DNA from: Flavobacterium sp. UBA5153
GTDB lineage: Bacteria > Bacteroidota > Bacteroidia > Flavobacteriales > Flavobacteriaceae
NCBI GenBank assembly: GCA_002413745.1
Contig: DHXP01000039.1
Location: forward strand, 62,001 to 126,000
Reading direction: 5' to 3'
Length of the DNA: 64,000 nt
This document shows, one piece after another, positions 56,227-64,000 of this stretch (its first letter is position 1; every line of letters starts with the position of its first letter). Both the position numbers and the translations under genes were made by a program. The notes under the pieces were generated by a model. It was given only the letters and a program-made list of their open reading frames with translations, had not been told where the DNA came from and ran no database searches.

Positions 56227-56249
56227 AATTCAACAGAAAATCAATAGTT

Positions 56250-56594
56250 ATGAATCTACTTTTAAGAATTTTAGTCACCGCCATTTTAGTGATGGGCATC
56301 GCCAGCTTTATGCCGGGCGTTCACGTTGCCGGTTTTGGCACTGCCTTGATTGTTGCCGTTGTTCTTGGCTTGCTCAATATATTTATCAAACCGATATTGG
56401 TAATCCTGACTTTACCCGTCACCATCCTGACATTGGGGTTATTTTTGTTGGTCATCAATGCCTTGATTATTTTGTTGTGTACCAATATCGTGGGCGGATT
56501 TAAGGTAGATTCTTTTTGGACGGCACTGTTATTCAGTATTGTTTTGTCTATTTTGCAATCTATTATGTACAAATTATCGGGAAATGACAAATAA
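56250..56594 (+). CDS. Phage holin family four-helix membrane protein
   Basis: 114 residues with four membrane helices and the family signature (GFGTALIVAVVLGLLNIFI, PVTILTLGLFLLVINA). Despite the family name, these chromosomal proteins are widespread and not linked to prophage; no phage genes are near. The function is unknown. A consensus promoter precedes it. Confidence 0.88.
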   Translation: MNLLLRILVTAILVMGIASFMPGVHVAGFGTALIVAVVLGLLNIFIKPILVILTLPVTILTLGLFLLVINALIILLCTNIVGGFKVDSFWTALLFSIVLSILQSIMYKLSGNDK

Positions 56595-56670
56595 ATAGAT
56601 GCGATAAACGGGGCAAATAAAGCCCTTGAATTCAATGTATTAAAAACTTGTTTGGGTTGTAAAAATTTTA

Positions 56671-56678
56671 TAATTTTG
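56671..56678 (+). promoter_or_regulatory. Putative -7 box of the tig promoter (TAATTTTG)
   Basis: TAATTTTG fits TAnnTTTG; a TTTG at 56651-56654 stands at a suitable -33 distance. The ATG follows 34 bases later. Confidence 0.5.
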
Positions 56679-56712
56679 CAACCCAATTTTATTACGTAAA
56701 TTAAAGACAGAA

Positions 56713-58038
56713 ATGGATATTAAAAGAGTAGCATTAGACGCAGTAAACGAAACAATTGTAATGACGGTTGTTCACATGGATTACAAAGGTCAGGTACAAA
56801 AAAGAATAAACGAAAAAATGCCTTTGGCAACCGTTAAAGGTTTTAGAAAAGGTGCCGTGCCAAAAGATCTTGTCGAAAAACAATATGGTAAAGCGATAAA
56901 ACAAGAAGAAGTTCAAAAAGTTGTAGATTTAGCTTTGGAGCGTTTTGTGCAATCCGAAAGATTAAATCTTCTTGGAACACCGCTTGCCAAGGTAAATGAA
57001 AACTTTTCTTGGGATGCCGAAGAATTGGTTTTTGAATACGAAATAGGTTTGGTTCCAAGTTTTGAATTGGATCTTGAGGCAAAAAACAGCATCGTAAAAT
57101 ACATAGTTACCGCCGATGATAAATTGATTGAAGGTCAAGTGGCCCGTATCCAAAAACAATTTGGAAAAGCAGTTCCTCAAGAGGTTGTTGGAGCAGGGTT
57201 TGATTTGACCGGAACATTCACAAACGAAGAAAAAGGAATTAACAACACCGCTACTTTTTCATTGGATATTTTCAAGGACAAAGCTACAGCCGATAAATTC
57301 ATCGGTAAAAAAGTGGGCGATGTGGTAACCGTAAACACAAAAGGATTGTTTGCAGATGATCATCAATTGATGGATTATCTAAAAGTAAGCCACGACGATG
57401 TTCACGGTCTTGATATTGACATTGATTTTACGATCGAAGCCATCAATTCAACTGAATTAGCCGAGTTGAACCAAGAATTGTTCGACAAACTTTTTGGACC
57501 TGGAAGTGTTGCTTCTCTTGAAGAATTGAAAGCAAAAATCAAGGAAGATGCCGAAATCCAATTCGCTCAACAAGCGGACCAAAAATTATTGGGCGATGTA
57601 ACCGAATTCTTAATCGAAAACACAAAATTCGACTTGCCAGCCGAGTTTCTTAAAAAATGGTTGCAAACCGTTGGAGAAAAACAACTTTCTCCAGCTGAAG
57701 CAGAAGTGGAATATGCAAGATCAGAAAAAGGATTGCGTTTTCAACTAATCGAAGGAAGAGCAATGGCGCAAAGTGACATAAAAATTACATTTGAAGATTT
57801 GAAATCGTTTACCACAAAATCTATCCGTCAGCAAATGGCACAATTCGGACAAACAAATCCTACTGACGAAGAAGTTCAGGGAATTGTGGCTAGAGTTTTG
57901 GCAAATCAAGACGAAGTAAAAAGACTTTCAGACCAAGTGGTTGCCGAAAAATTGTTGGAATTGTTCAAAGAAAAAGCAAATCCGACCACTAAAGAAGTAA
58001 CTTACGAAGAATTTATTGCTGCCTCTTACGGAGAATAA
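56713..58038 (+). CDS. tig: Trigger factor
   Basis: 441 residues. The N-terminal ribosome-binding domain has the signature VKGFRKGAVPKDLVEKQYG, a PPIase-like middle domain follows (about 150-240), and a long helical C-terminal domain ends the protein. It binds nascent chains at the ribosome exit. The central domain diverges from the E. coli form, as is usual in Bacteroidota. A strong terminator follows at 58063-58104, so clpP is transcribed separately. Confidence 0.93.
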   Translation: MDIKRVALDAVNETIVMTVVHMDYKGQVQKRINEKMPLATVKGFRKGAVPKDLVEKQYGKAIKQEEVQKVVDLALERFVQSERLNLLGTPLAKVNENFSWDAEELVFEYEIGLVPSFELDLEAKNSIVKYIVTADDKLIEGQVARIQKQFGKAVPQEVVGAGFDLTGTFTNEEKGINNTATFSLDIFKDKATADKFIGKKVGDVVTVNTKGLFADDHQLMDYLKVSHDDVHGLDIDIDFTIEAINSTELAELNQELFDKLFGPGSVASLEELKAKIKEDAEIQFAQQADQKLLGDVTEFLIENTKFDLPAEFLKKWLQTVGEKQLSPAEAEVEYARSEKGLRFQLIEGRAMAQSDIKITFEDLKSFTTKSIRQQMAQFGQTNPTDEEVQGIVARVLANQDEVKRLSDQVVAEKLLELFKEKANPTTKEVTYEEFIAASYGE

Positions 58039-58055
58039 ATTTTAGAAAAAATTAG

Positions 58056-58063
58056 TATCTTTG
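58056..58063 (+). promoter_or_regulatory. Putative -7 box of the clpP promoter, touching the tig terminator (TATCTTTG)
   Basis: TATCTTTG ends at the first base of the terminator stem. It would drive clpP, whose ATG is 130 bases downstream past the heptamer repeats, but transcription would then run through the stem. Confidence 0.35.
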
Positions 58064-58104
58064 AGCGTCAAAAGAATATTTTTTTGACGCTCTTTGTTTT
58101 TATT
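58063..58104 (+). terminator. Terminator after tig
   Basis: GAGCGTCAAAA pairs with TTTTTTGACGCTC around a short loop, followed by TTTGTTTTTATTTG. Confidence 0.8.
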
Positions 58105-58126
58105 TGTTTAAGGTTCAAAGTTGAGC

Positions 58127-58189
58127 AACCTTAAACCTTAAACCTTAAACCTTAAACCTTAAACCTTAAACCTTAAACCTTAAACCTTA
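58127..58189. repeat. Nine tandem copies of the heptamer AACCTTA upstream of clpP
   Basis: AACCTTA repeats nine times without interruption and ends 4 bases before the clpP ATG, so it occupies the ribosome-binding region. A complementary GTTTAAGGTT lies at 58107-58116. Confidence 0.95.
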
Positions 58190-58193
58190 AAAT

Positions 58194-58868
58194 ATGAACT
58201 ACGGCGTAGAATTTAAAAAATTTGCTACAAAACACCAAGGTGTAAACGCAATGTATTACGACAAAATCGTGAGCGCGATGACGCCTACGAATATGACACC
58301 CTATATCATTGAAGAACGCCAACTGAATATTTCTCAATTGGACGTTTTTTCGAGATTAATGATGGACCGAATTATTTTCTTGGGAACAGGAATTGATGAC
58401 CAAATTGCCAATATCGTTCAGGCACAATTACTTTTCCTCGAAAGTGCCGATGCTTCAAAAGACATTCAAATTTACCTGAATTCTCCAGGCGGAAGCGTTT
58501 ATGCGGGATTGGGTATTTATGACACGATGCAATACATCAAACCAGACGTGGCAACCATTTGCACCGGAATGGCAGCATCCATGGGTGCCGTTTTATTATG
58601 CGCCGGAGCAGCAGGAAAACGTTCGGCATTACCGCATTCAAGAGTGATGATTCACCAACCTTCGGGCGGAGCGCAAGGCGTTGCCACCGATATGGAAATC
58701 AACCTTCGTGAAATGATGAAATTAAAAGACGAATTATACCAAATTATTTCACATCATACTGGACAAACTTTCGAAAAAGTGCATCAGGACAGCGAGCGCG
58801 ACTATTGGATGATTGCCGATGAAGCAAAAACGTACGGAATGATTGATGAGGTATTGAGAAGAAGTTAA
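58194..58868 (+). CDS. clpP: ATP-dependent Clp protease proteolytic subunit
   Basis: 224 residues. The catalytic Ser is in MAASMGAVL and the His in MIHQPSGGAQG; the conserved LNSPGGSVYAGLGIYDTM is intact. It assembles into the tetradecameric protease chamber fed by ClpX, encoded next. The N-terminal extension (about 30 residues before MTPYIIEERQ) may be a processed propeptide. The spacers on both sides contain heptamer tandem repeats. Confidence 0.96.
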   Translation: MNYGVEFKKFATKHQGVNAMYYDKIVSAMTPTNMTPYIIEERQLNISQLDVFSRLMMDRIIFLGTGIDDQIANIVQAQLLFLESADASKDIQIYLNSPGGSVYAGLGIYDTMQYIKPDVATICTGMAASMGAVLLCAGAAGKRSALPHSRVMIHQPSGGAQGVATDMEINLREMMKLKDELYQIISHHTGQTFEKVHQDSERDYWMIADEAKTYGMIDEVLRRS

Positions 58869-58902
58869 ATTAGATAACAGATAACAGATTTCAGGCCGCA
58901 GT

Positions 58903-58942
58903 ATTTTGCAATCTGAAATCTGAAATCTGAAATCTGCAATCT
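58903..58942. repeat. Heptamer-type tandem repeat (CTGAAAT) between clpP and clpX
   Basis: About four near-tandem copies of CTGAAAT/CTGCAAT stand directly before the clpX start. An ACAGATAACAGATTTCAG segment at about 58876-58893 carries related sequence. Confidence 0.8.
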
Positions 58943-58948
58943 AAAAAG

Positions 58949-60181
58949 ATGGCAAAACAAAAATTAGAATGTTCATTCTGTGGAAGAAAAAAACCGGAAA
59001 CCAATTTATTGATTGCCGGAATCGATGCGCACATTTGTGATAAATGTATCGAGCAAGCCCACGGAATTGTTATAGAAGAATTAAAATCAAGCGGTAAGTC
59101 AAAAATGCCTACCGATTTGATTTTGAAAAAACCAAAAGAAATCAGGGCTTTTCTGGATCAATATGTTATTGGTCAAGACCAAACCAAAAAAGTAATGGCT
59201 GTTGCGGTTTACAATCACTACAAACGTTTGATGCAACAAGAGTTGAACGACGAGGTAGAGATTGAAAAAAGCAATATTATTATGGTCGGCCAAACCGGAA
59301 CCGGTAAAACTTTGGTTGCCAAAACCATTGCAAAAATGCTCGATGTTCCATTGGCAATTGTAGATGCAACGGTATTAACCGAAGCCGGTTATGTAGGCGA
59401 AGATGTCGAAAGTATTTTGACACGCTTGCTACAAGCGGCAGATTATGATGTTGCAAAAGCCGAAAGAGGTATTGTTTTTATTGATGAAATTGATAAAATT
59501 GCCCGCAAAAGCGACAATCCATCCATAACTCGTGATGTTTCAGGTGAAGGCGTGCAACAGGCTTTATTGAAATTATTGGAAGGAACCGTTGTCAATGTTC
59601 CGCCAAAAGGAGGAAGAAAACACCCAGACCAGAAATTTGTCGAAGTCAATACTCAAAATATATTGTTTATTGCCGGTGGCGCTTTTGACGGAATCGAAAG
59701 AATTATTTCGAAACGATTGAATCGTCAGGCCGTTGGTTATTCTACTTCAAAAAACGTGGATAATATTGACAAGGACAATTTGTTGCAATATATTATTCCA
59801 AAAGATATCAAGGATTTTGGTTTGATTCCTGAAATCATAGGTCGTTTGCCAGTGTTGACGCATATGGATCCTTTGGATAGAGAAACGTTGAGAGCCATTT
59901 TGACCCAACCTAAAAACGCATTGATCAAACAATACCAAAAGTTATTTTTGATGGATGAGGTTGAATTTACGATTACGGACGAAGCTTTGGATTTTATTGT
60001 AGAAAAAGCTTTGGAATACAAACTCGGAGCACGTGGATTACGTTCTTTATGCGAAGCCATCTTGACCGATGCAATGTATGAATTGCCGAGTTCTGATGAT
60101 AAAATATTGGAAATCGACGTGGATTACGCAAAAGAAACATTGAACAGAAATTTATTGAAACGATTGGAAATTGCTTCGTAA
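58949..60181 (+). CDS. clpX: ATP-dependent Clp protease ATP-binding subunit ClpX
   Basis: 410 residues. The N-terminal zinc finger has the four cysteines in CSFCGRKK and HICDKC. The Walker A is [12 protein letters not shown], Walker [12 protein letters not shown], and the arginine-finger and sensor regions are present ([23 protein letters not shown]). ClpX recognises, unfolds and feeds substrates to ClpP. It is directly downstream of clpP and closed by a terminator at 60212-60245. Confidence 0.96.
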   Translation: MAKQKLECSFCGRKKPETNLLIAGIDAHICDKCIEQAHGIVIEELKSSGKSKMPTDLILKKPKEIRAFLDQYVIGQDQTKKVMAVAVYNHYKRLMQQELNDEVEIEKSNIIMVGQTGTGKTLVAKTIAKMLDVPLAIVDATVLTEAGYVGEDVESILTRLLQAADYDVAKAERGIVFIDEIDKIARKSDNPSITRDVSGEGVQQALLKLLEGTVVNVPPKGGRKHPDQKFVEVNTQNILFIAGGAFDGIERIISKRLNRQAVGYSTSKNVDNIDKDNLLQYIIPKDIKDFGLIPEIIGRLPVLTHMDPLDRETLRAILTQPKNALIKQYQKLFLMDEVEFTITDEALDFIVEKALEYKLGARGLRSLCEAILTDAMYELPSSDDKILEIDVDYAKETLNRNLLKRLEIAS

Positions 60182-60211
60182 GTAAATTTCAGGCTCAGTA
60201 AAAAGCAAAAT

Positions 60212-60245
60212 AAAGCTCAAAAACGGATGTTTTTGAGCTTTATTC
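60212..60245 (+). terminator. Terminator after clpX
   Basis: AAAGCTCAAAAAC and GTTTTTGAGCTTT form perfect 13-bp arms around GGAT. Confidence 0.85.
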
Positions 60246-60284
60246 GTTAATGGTGTGAGCTTAAAGGATTAATTTTTAGGAAAA

Positions 60285-60776
60285 TTAAAAAGGCAAATCA
60301 TCTAAATCTGCGTCAGTAAAACCATAACTTTCACGTTCTTTTTTATGCGCATCTTTTCTGGTTTTATTGATGATTTTGTCTTTAATTTTAAAAGAATAGC
60401 ATTTGCAAATGTCACTACATTCTCCATTTACTTCTTCAAAAATAAGATTGTAAAATGTGTTAGAAATATTTCCTGTAAACGAATAACCAGGACTACGATA
60501 GTTATTACACCAACTACCATTACAGCTGCCTTTATGGGCAAACAAATAAGTGTCGTTAAGTTGTTTGAAGGCGTTGAATTTTTCTTTTATTTTTTCAATA
60601 AACTCCTTCTTTTTGTCATTTCTTAATTGATAGTCTACCAAAGTTTCAAGTAGTTCAATATCCATTTCTGAAATCGCTTTCACGATGAGTTCTTGAATAG
60701 ATACATCACTTTTGATATAGGTAACATCGCCTAATTCAGCGAGTTGTTCGAGTAGTTTTTGTTGTTCTGGAGTCAT
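60285..60776 (-). CDS. Hypothetical protein with Cys-rich middle
   Basis: 163 residues, unrecognised. The N-terminal half is helical and acidic (MTPEQQKLLEQLAELGD). The middle has GSCNGSWCNNY and GECSDICKCYSF, a Cys pattern that could bind a metal, and the C-terminus ends SYGFTDADLDDLPF. It is transcribed 12 bases after the next gene, so they are one unit. Function unknown. Confidence 0.75.
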   Translation of the reverse strand: MTPEQQKLLEQLAELGDVTYIKSDVSIQELIVKAISEMDIELLETLVDYQLRNDKKKEFIEKIKEKFNAFKQLNDTYLFAHKGSCNGSWCNNYRSPGYSFTGNISNTFYNLIFEEVNGECSDICKCYSFKIKDKIINKTRKDAHKKERESYGFTDADLDDLPF

Positions 60777-60788
60777 AATGGTTTTGTT

Positions 60789-61358
60789 TTATTTCCAACC
60801 CAAAACTTCAATAATCTGTTTTCGGTAGGTAGTATCGATTTGTTTTGGGGTGTTGCGGATGTATTCTTCGGCTAAAGCACTTTGATTTCCTTTTAAATTT
60901 TGTAAATATTCGAGTCTATCGTTTGGGTCAATTGTTTTGATAACGACTTTATTCTCTTTAATATCCCAATTTTCAGGAAGATTTGTCCAAATTACGCCAT
61001 CAAAATCAGTGGTTTGAATCCAGTTTTTGATGTTGTCTTTTTCTTTAATTGGAAAATCTATTGGAAAAATAACATCTTTTGATTTATCATAATATCCAAT
61101 ATATTTCTCACTAGTTCCTTCTCTAAGAACAAGATTTGAAACTGCTAAATCAAGGCTGTCAAAACTAGAAACTGAATACAATGTTGGAACTTCTGTGCCG
61201 TTTGGCGTAATGACCAATGTTAATCGCCCATCTTTAGAAATTCTTGCAAATTCAATGGGTAAAACAGGACCATTTTCTTTCCAGCCTACATTGGTATCAA
61301 ATTTTAATTCTTTGGGTTGCCAAATCAAGGAACCCCAGCCGAGGATTGCTATTTTCAT
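60789..61358 (-). CDS. Hypothetical protein with gamma-glutamylcyclotransferase-like N-terminus
   Basis: 189 residues from the ATG at 61358 (MKIAILGWGSLIWQPKELKF); a longer in-frame start at 61391 would overlap the upstream gene. GWGSLIW followed by PIEFARISKDGRLTLVI resembles the substrate-loop region of the GGCT fold, but the similarity is short, so this is tentative. It lies 2 bases after the upstream membrane-protein gene and 12 bases before the next, forming a three-gene unit. Confidence 0.7.
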   Translation of the reverse strand: MKIAILGWGSLIWQPKELKFDTNVGWKENGPVLPIEFARISKDGRLTLVITPNGTEVPTLYSVSSFDSLDLAVSNLVLREGTSEKYIGYYDKSKDVIFPIDFPIKEKDNIKNWIQTTDFDGVIWTNLPENWDIKENKVVIKTIDPNDRLEYLQNLKGNQSALAEEYIRNTPKQIDTTYRKQIIEVLGWK

Positions 61359-61360
61359 AA

Positions 61361-61810
61361 TCAAAAAAATAAATATAAAACAAAACCACATAATGAAAAG
61401 ATAAACCCGAATTTAAGGTACTTAACTTGCGCATAATAGTATTTCCAAGTTCTTTTTCCGATTTCATTAGTTTCACTTAATACTTGCTTTTCCGTTTTAC
61501 AATTTCCGTATAATCTAGATGTTTCTCTAAAATCTTTTAGTCTGTTTTCAGTAAATTTTGCGAAATAACAAATTGAAATAAGTAATGAAATAAGTGAAAA
61601 ATATAATGGTAATTTTACGAGAAAACACAAACATTCACTCTTATTATCGAATAAAAAGTTTAGTGTGAAACCAAATATGGCTGAACTAAAAACAAAATAT
61701 AAATTGGCACTTACTCCTAATTGTTCTCTTTGTACTACCCGCCAATATTTGTAATTTTCATCTTGCAAACATTTTTTTTTCGAGTCTTTGTTTTCTTCAA
61801 TATCATCCAT
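61361..61810 (-). CDS. Hypothetical membrane protein
   Basis: 149 residues, unrecognised. Three hydrophobic segments (about 36-54, 63-85 and 130-149) point to an inner-membrane protein with a cytoplasmic Lys/Glu-rich N-terminus. It is the first gene of a unit with the two genes at 60285-61358. The SLATT-like arrangement (a helical start, then paired membrane helices) is reminiscent of effectors in conflict systems, but this is weak inference. Confidence 0.65.
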   Translation of the reverse strand: MDDIEENKDSKKKCLQDENYKYWRVVQREQLGVSANLYFVFSSAIFGFTLNFLFDNKSECLCFLVKLPLYFSLISLLISICYFAKFTENRLKDFRETSRLYGNCKTEKQVLSETNEIGKRTWKYYYAQVKYLKFGFIFSLCGFVLYLFF

Positions 61811-62215
61811 ATTTTTTAAATACTATAAATTTAACTTAATTATTTTTTTTCAATTAATTCATTTATCAACATAAGGCTTGATTGTGTTTCAATCAAGGAT
61901 TTATATTTTCATCTAACCATAAAATCCTATTCCCAATAATCCAAAAACAAACCTTAGTACAAGAAAGAAAATCTTTAGGTATTAAAACCAAGTTCGTTTT
62001 CTTTTTATATGATTTAAAAAATAATTACTCAAGATTCCAATAGGCTTCTTCCTGCTTCATCACCAAGTTTGCGCCATCGGGTTTTAAAACAAGAATTTTA
62101 GCTAAAATAACAGCATTAACTTTGGTACAATTCATCAATAAATTTATTTTTGAAAGACCAATAAACAATATTAAAACACAAATAATATAATTGCACACAA
62201 CGGGTTATTTATAAT
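61811..62215. other. Intergenic region of about 405 bases
   Basis: It contains a hairpin at 61873-61896 (CTTGATTG/CAATCAAG), a possible terminator, and a short minus-strand frame at 62025-62135. Nothing else was recognised. Confidence 0.5.
62025..62135 (-). pseudogene. Possible degenerate gene remnant
   Basis: A 36-residue minus-strand frame encodes NAVILAKILVLKPDGANLVM and KQEEAYWNLE with a stop at 62025. It reads like a protein C-terminus without the rest. This may be chance, as no family was recognised. Confidence 0.25.
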
Positions 62216-62767
62216 CTAAAACAATGAAATTCCTTTTTTATATTCTGGTCTTAGTCCTTCGGTAGCATATTTTTTTAATTCGTATTCTAAATGCTCCTGC
62301 ATAAAATCTTCCCCAAACTCCTCATATACTTTAAAGAATTTCATTGCGATTGTATTTAAATTATCTGGAGGAATATGTTCATTTCTTTCTCCGCTTGCTT
62401 TTCTAAATGAAGAACATACTAACTCATAGATTTCTATAACTTGATCATCGCTGGTTTTTTCTGTGGGAGCTGTATTATTATATTCTCCGATATTTCTTAA
62501 TCTTTTTACTAAACTGGTATTTAGTTTATCTTCGAATGAACCTGGTTCTTGTGGTTTTCTTTTTAGTATATAATAACTAAAATAAAAAACAGGATAAAAA
62601 ATGGTCATAAAGCATCTCATCAAAATAATAAATGAGTAACTGTAAAACCAACTTTTGTTTTTATTTTCTTTTAAAGAGTATTTATCCTCAATGGACAAAT
62701 GTTTGGCAAGTGGACCAATAAAATTAGATATAATTCCAACTACTAAATATATTAAAAATATCGTCAT
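62216..62767 (-). CDS. Hypothetical membrane protein
   Basis: 183 residues, unrecognised. Two or three membrane helices occupy about residues 1-70, followed by a soluble acidic domain. The start ATG overlaps the stop of a short upstream frame (ATGA), which itself continues in frame from the nuclease gene, so all are probably one transcript. Its role next to the nuclease is unknown. Confidence 0.7.
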   Translation of the reverse strand: MTIFLIYLVVGIISNFIGPLAKHLSIEDKYSLKENKNKSWFYSYSFIILMRCFMTIFYPVFYFSYYILKRKPQEPGSFEDKLNTSLVKRLRNIGEYNNTAPTEKTSDDQVIEIYELVCSSFRKASGERNEHIPPDNLNTIAMKFFKVYEEFGEDFMQEHLEYELKKYATEGLRPEYKKGISLF

Positions 62768-62880
62768 ATAAATCTTATAATAATTGAAATTATAACTAAA
62801 ACAATAATTGCAAAATTTCTAGTGTTAGAATCGTTTTTTATGCTTTTGTATTTCGTCCATTCTATATTTAATTTTTTAAA
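62767..62880 (-). other. Short open frame in frame with the upstream nuclease gene, after its stop
   Basis: After the TAA of the nuclease gene (62881-62883) the same frame encodes FKKLNIEWTKYKSIKNDS and then a hydrophobic FAIIVLVIISIIIRFI, ending in a TGA that overlaps the next start. No ATG, GTG or TTG opens it. It is either the former C-terminus of the nuclease, or a small membrane peptide with a rare start, or chance. Confidence 0.35.
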
Positions 62881-64000
62881 TTAACTAATTTGCTTTAAAG
62901 TGCTAAACATATAGTCAACTTCTTTTTGCATTTTTGGAAGTTTTACCCAATGATAGGTGTCGTATTCCGGATGTAATATTAGTAAGTTCATTGAACTTAT
63001 TTTATACTTGTATTTTGTTTCTAAAATATGTCTGTAAATATTTTGTTGTAAGGCATATCGATTGTAACTATCATCCGTTAGATGGCTTAATTCCCCGAAC
63101 GCAAATTTGGTATAGAAATGTTCAGGGTCGGAAATTTTAGGTTTACCATCAGGATGTACCACTTTTTCGCTTCTTTTCCAATCAAAAATATAGAATGTCC
63201 CATCTTCTTTTTTGTATAGCATATCTATTGTTCCCGCAATCATATAATCTTCATCGAATATCCTCCATTCCGTTCGTTCTGGATTCATACTTGTAAATTG
63301 CTCTTTAAATTCCAAAAAATAACCAAACTCTTTTGTGTTTGAATTGAAGGGTTGATTTTTATAATAATTCTCAATTTGAAGATGTAAATGTGTACCTAAT
63401 TCGGCGGCTTCAATTCCTTTCTTTTCCCAAATAGAAATTATTTCGTCTGTGGGTAAACCGTAAAGTTCGTGTCTTGGGTTTAAATTAGTTGCAGCTTTTA
63501 AAGCATCAAATTCAGGAAAAAATTTATCTATTAGTTGACTTACAGAGATTGTGTCGGGATTGTTGTCTATGTAATACCTGTGATTTAAGGAGTCAAAAAC
63601 AATTCTTTTGTCTCTTATATGCGATTGATTTCCGTTTAAAGGTTTGTTGTCATTTTTATCAAAAGTACTCAAATCGACTTCAATAATTTTTGACTCAATA
63701 ATTTTATCTAATTCGGTATTTTCAATTAAAAAGTCAATTTGTGAGGATGATTTTGGATTAAAACTTTCTATTCCTAAATAATTTTCTCTATACTTTTCAA
63801 ATGACCATTTTTTTGCTTGGAGCGTATCCCATTGATTTTGCGATGAAATACTTGTTTTGAAATCCAATTCTTCATTTGAATAGTTTTCATATATAGCTTT
63901 TATAACGTTTGCAATAAAAACACAACATTGTTTTGCTTCTTCAAATATCTGTTTTTCTGTAAATCGAATTACAACATAACCTCGGTTTGTAAAAAACAAA
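62881..64000 (-). CDS. RecB-like PD-(D/E)XK nuclease with DUF559-like N-terminus (5' end outside window)
   Basis: 373 codons, open to the right edge of the window, so the start is missing. The first visible residues (NRGYVVIRFTEKQIFEEAK) resemble the end of a DUF559/Vsr-type restriction-like domain. The C-terminal half has the RecB nuclease motifs in order: GTHLHLQIENYY, AGTIDMLYKK, FYIFDWKRSEK and YALQQNIYRHILE (Q..Y). It should be an endonuclease or exonuclease on DNA; the target is unknown. The two nuclease-like domains in one protein and the AT-rich surroundings suggest a defence or mobile-DNA role. Confidence 0.8.
   Translation of the reverse strand, partial: LFFTNRGYVVIRFTEKQIFEEAKQCCVFIANVIKAIYENYSNEELDFKTSISSQNQWDTLQAKKWSFEKYRENYLGIESFNPKSSSQIDFLIENTELDKIIESKIIEVDLSTFDKNDNKPLNGNQSHIRDKRIVFDSLNHRYYIDNNPDTISVSQLIDKFFPEFDALKAATNLNPRHELYGLPTDEIISIWEKKGIEAAELGTHLHLQIENYYKNQPFNSNTKEFGYFLEFKEQFTSMNPERTEWRIFDEDYMIAGTIDMLYKKEDGTFYIFDWKRSEKVVHPDGKPKISDPEHFYTKFAFGELSHLTDDSYNRYALQQNIYRHILETKYKYKISSMNLLILHPEYDTYHWVKLPKMQKEVDYMFSTLKQIS

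Larger units (their letters stand above)
55933..56249. other. Intergenic region with a long imperfect inverted repeat
   Basis: About 317 bases without a supported gene. It contains the inverted repeat at 56021-56162 and the promoter box of the holin-like gene. Confidence 0.5.

Noticed and set aside
56250..56594. Prophage remnant because of the phage holin family name
   Set aside because: The family is widespread in ordinary chromosomes and there are no phage genes nearby.
58127..58189. Tandem repeats considered as a CRISPR array
   Set aside because: The unit is only 7 bases and there are no spacers.
61873..62215. Attachment-site or integron interpretation of the GCACACAACG motif near 62191
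   Set aside because: Only one short motif was seen with no matching partner in the same gap.

Overview
This window is chromosomal DNA from a gliding member of the Bacteroidota, most likely Flavobacterium or a close relative. The reasons are the low GC content, the recurring TAnnTTTG promoter boxes, and the lineage-specific gene set: the gliding/type IX secretion (T9SS) genes sprA, remB and porG, plus a PorP/SprF-family protein. No rRNA or tRNA gene was recognised.

Layout. 1-1116 is the 5' part of a Bacteroidota-type tyrosine integrase on the minus strand, running off the left edge, so a mobile element probably lies to the left. 1475-15562 is a core plus-strand block: maeB, ruvA, sprA, gcvH, a VanZ-like gene, deoC and remB. 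15593-22546 is an accessory island. It starts with four orphan RHS C-terminal tips, each carrying the same short RHS core followed by a different tail and then a small candidate immunity gene. It continues with a 5'-truncated mazF remnant and a yoeB-type toxin/antitoxin pair whose toxin is frameshifted. 22869-27965 is a respiratory cluster: cyoE, two cytochrome oxidase subunit III genes, subunit IV, SCO and DUF420. 28019-40338 is mixed housekeeping: a DUF4403 lipoprotein, TolC plus membrane fusion protein, tsaB, MscS, a DUF255 protein, NifU, a PorP/SprF protein, gamma carbonic anhydrase and murI. 40450-48141 is a minus-strand envelope block: two OmpH/Skp chaperones, bamA, uppS, porG, nadK and a CBS protein. 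48254-53302 holds pdxJ, a GH18/deacetylase/GT2 triple fusion and an alpha/beta hydrolase. 53572-55932 is a small accessory insert (DUF4238 protein, retropepsin-like protein with MORN repeats). 56250-60181 holds a holin-like protein, tig, clpP and clpX. 60285-64000 is a second AT-rich accessory region of minus-strand unknown genes, with a RecB-like nuclease running off the right edge.

How the genes work together. SprA is the T9SS outer-membrane translocon, PorG is another T9SS component, and RemB belongs to the gliding machinery. BamA and the two Skp-like chaperones insert and escort such beta-barrels. UppS makes the lipid carrier for the wall, and MurI makes D-glutamate for it. Tig, ClpP and ClpX form the usual chaperone/protease block.

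The most interesting part is 15593-21542. It looks like a silent or recombination-donor array of polymorphic-toxin tips and immunity genes inserted directly after remB, with no complete RHS gene in the window. Around it, and elsewhere, are several mobile or repetitive signatures: REP-like palindromes, a 22-bp perfect inverted repeat, heptamer tandem repeats on both sides of clpP, a tsaB 3'-end duplication scar, and a repeat that appears to encode a signal peptide.
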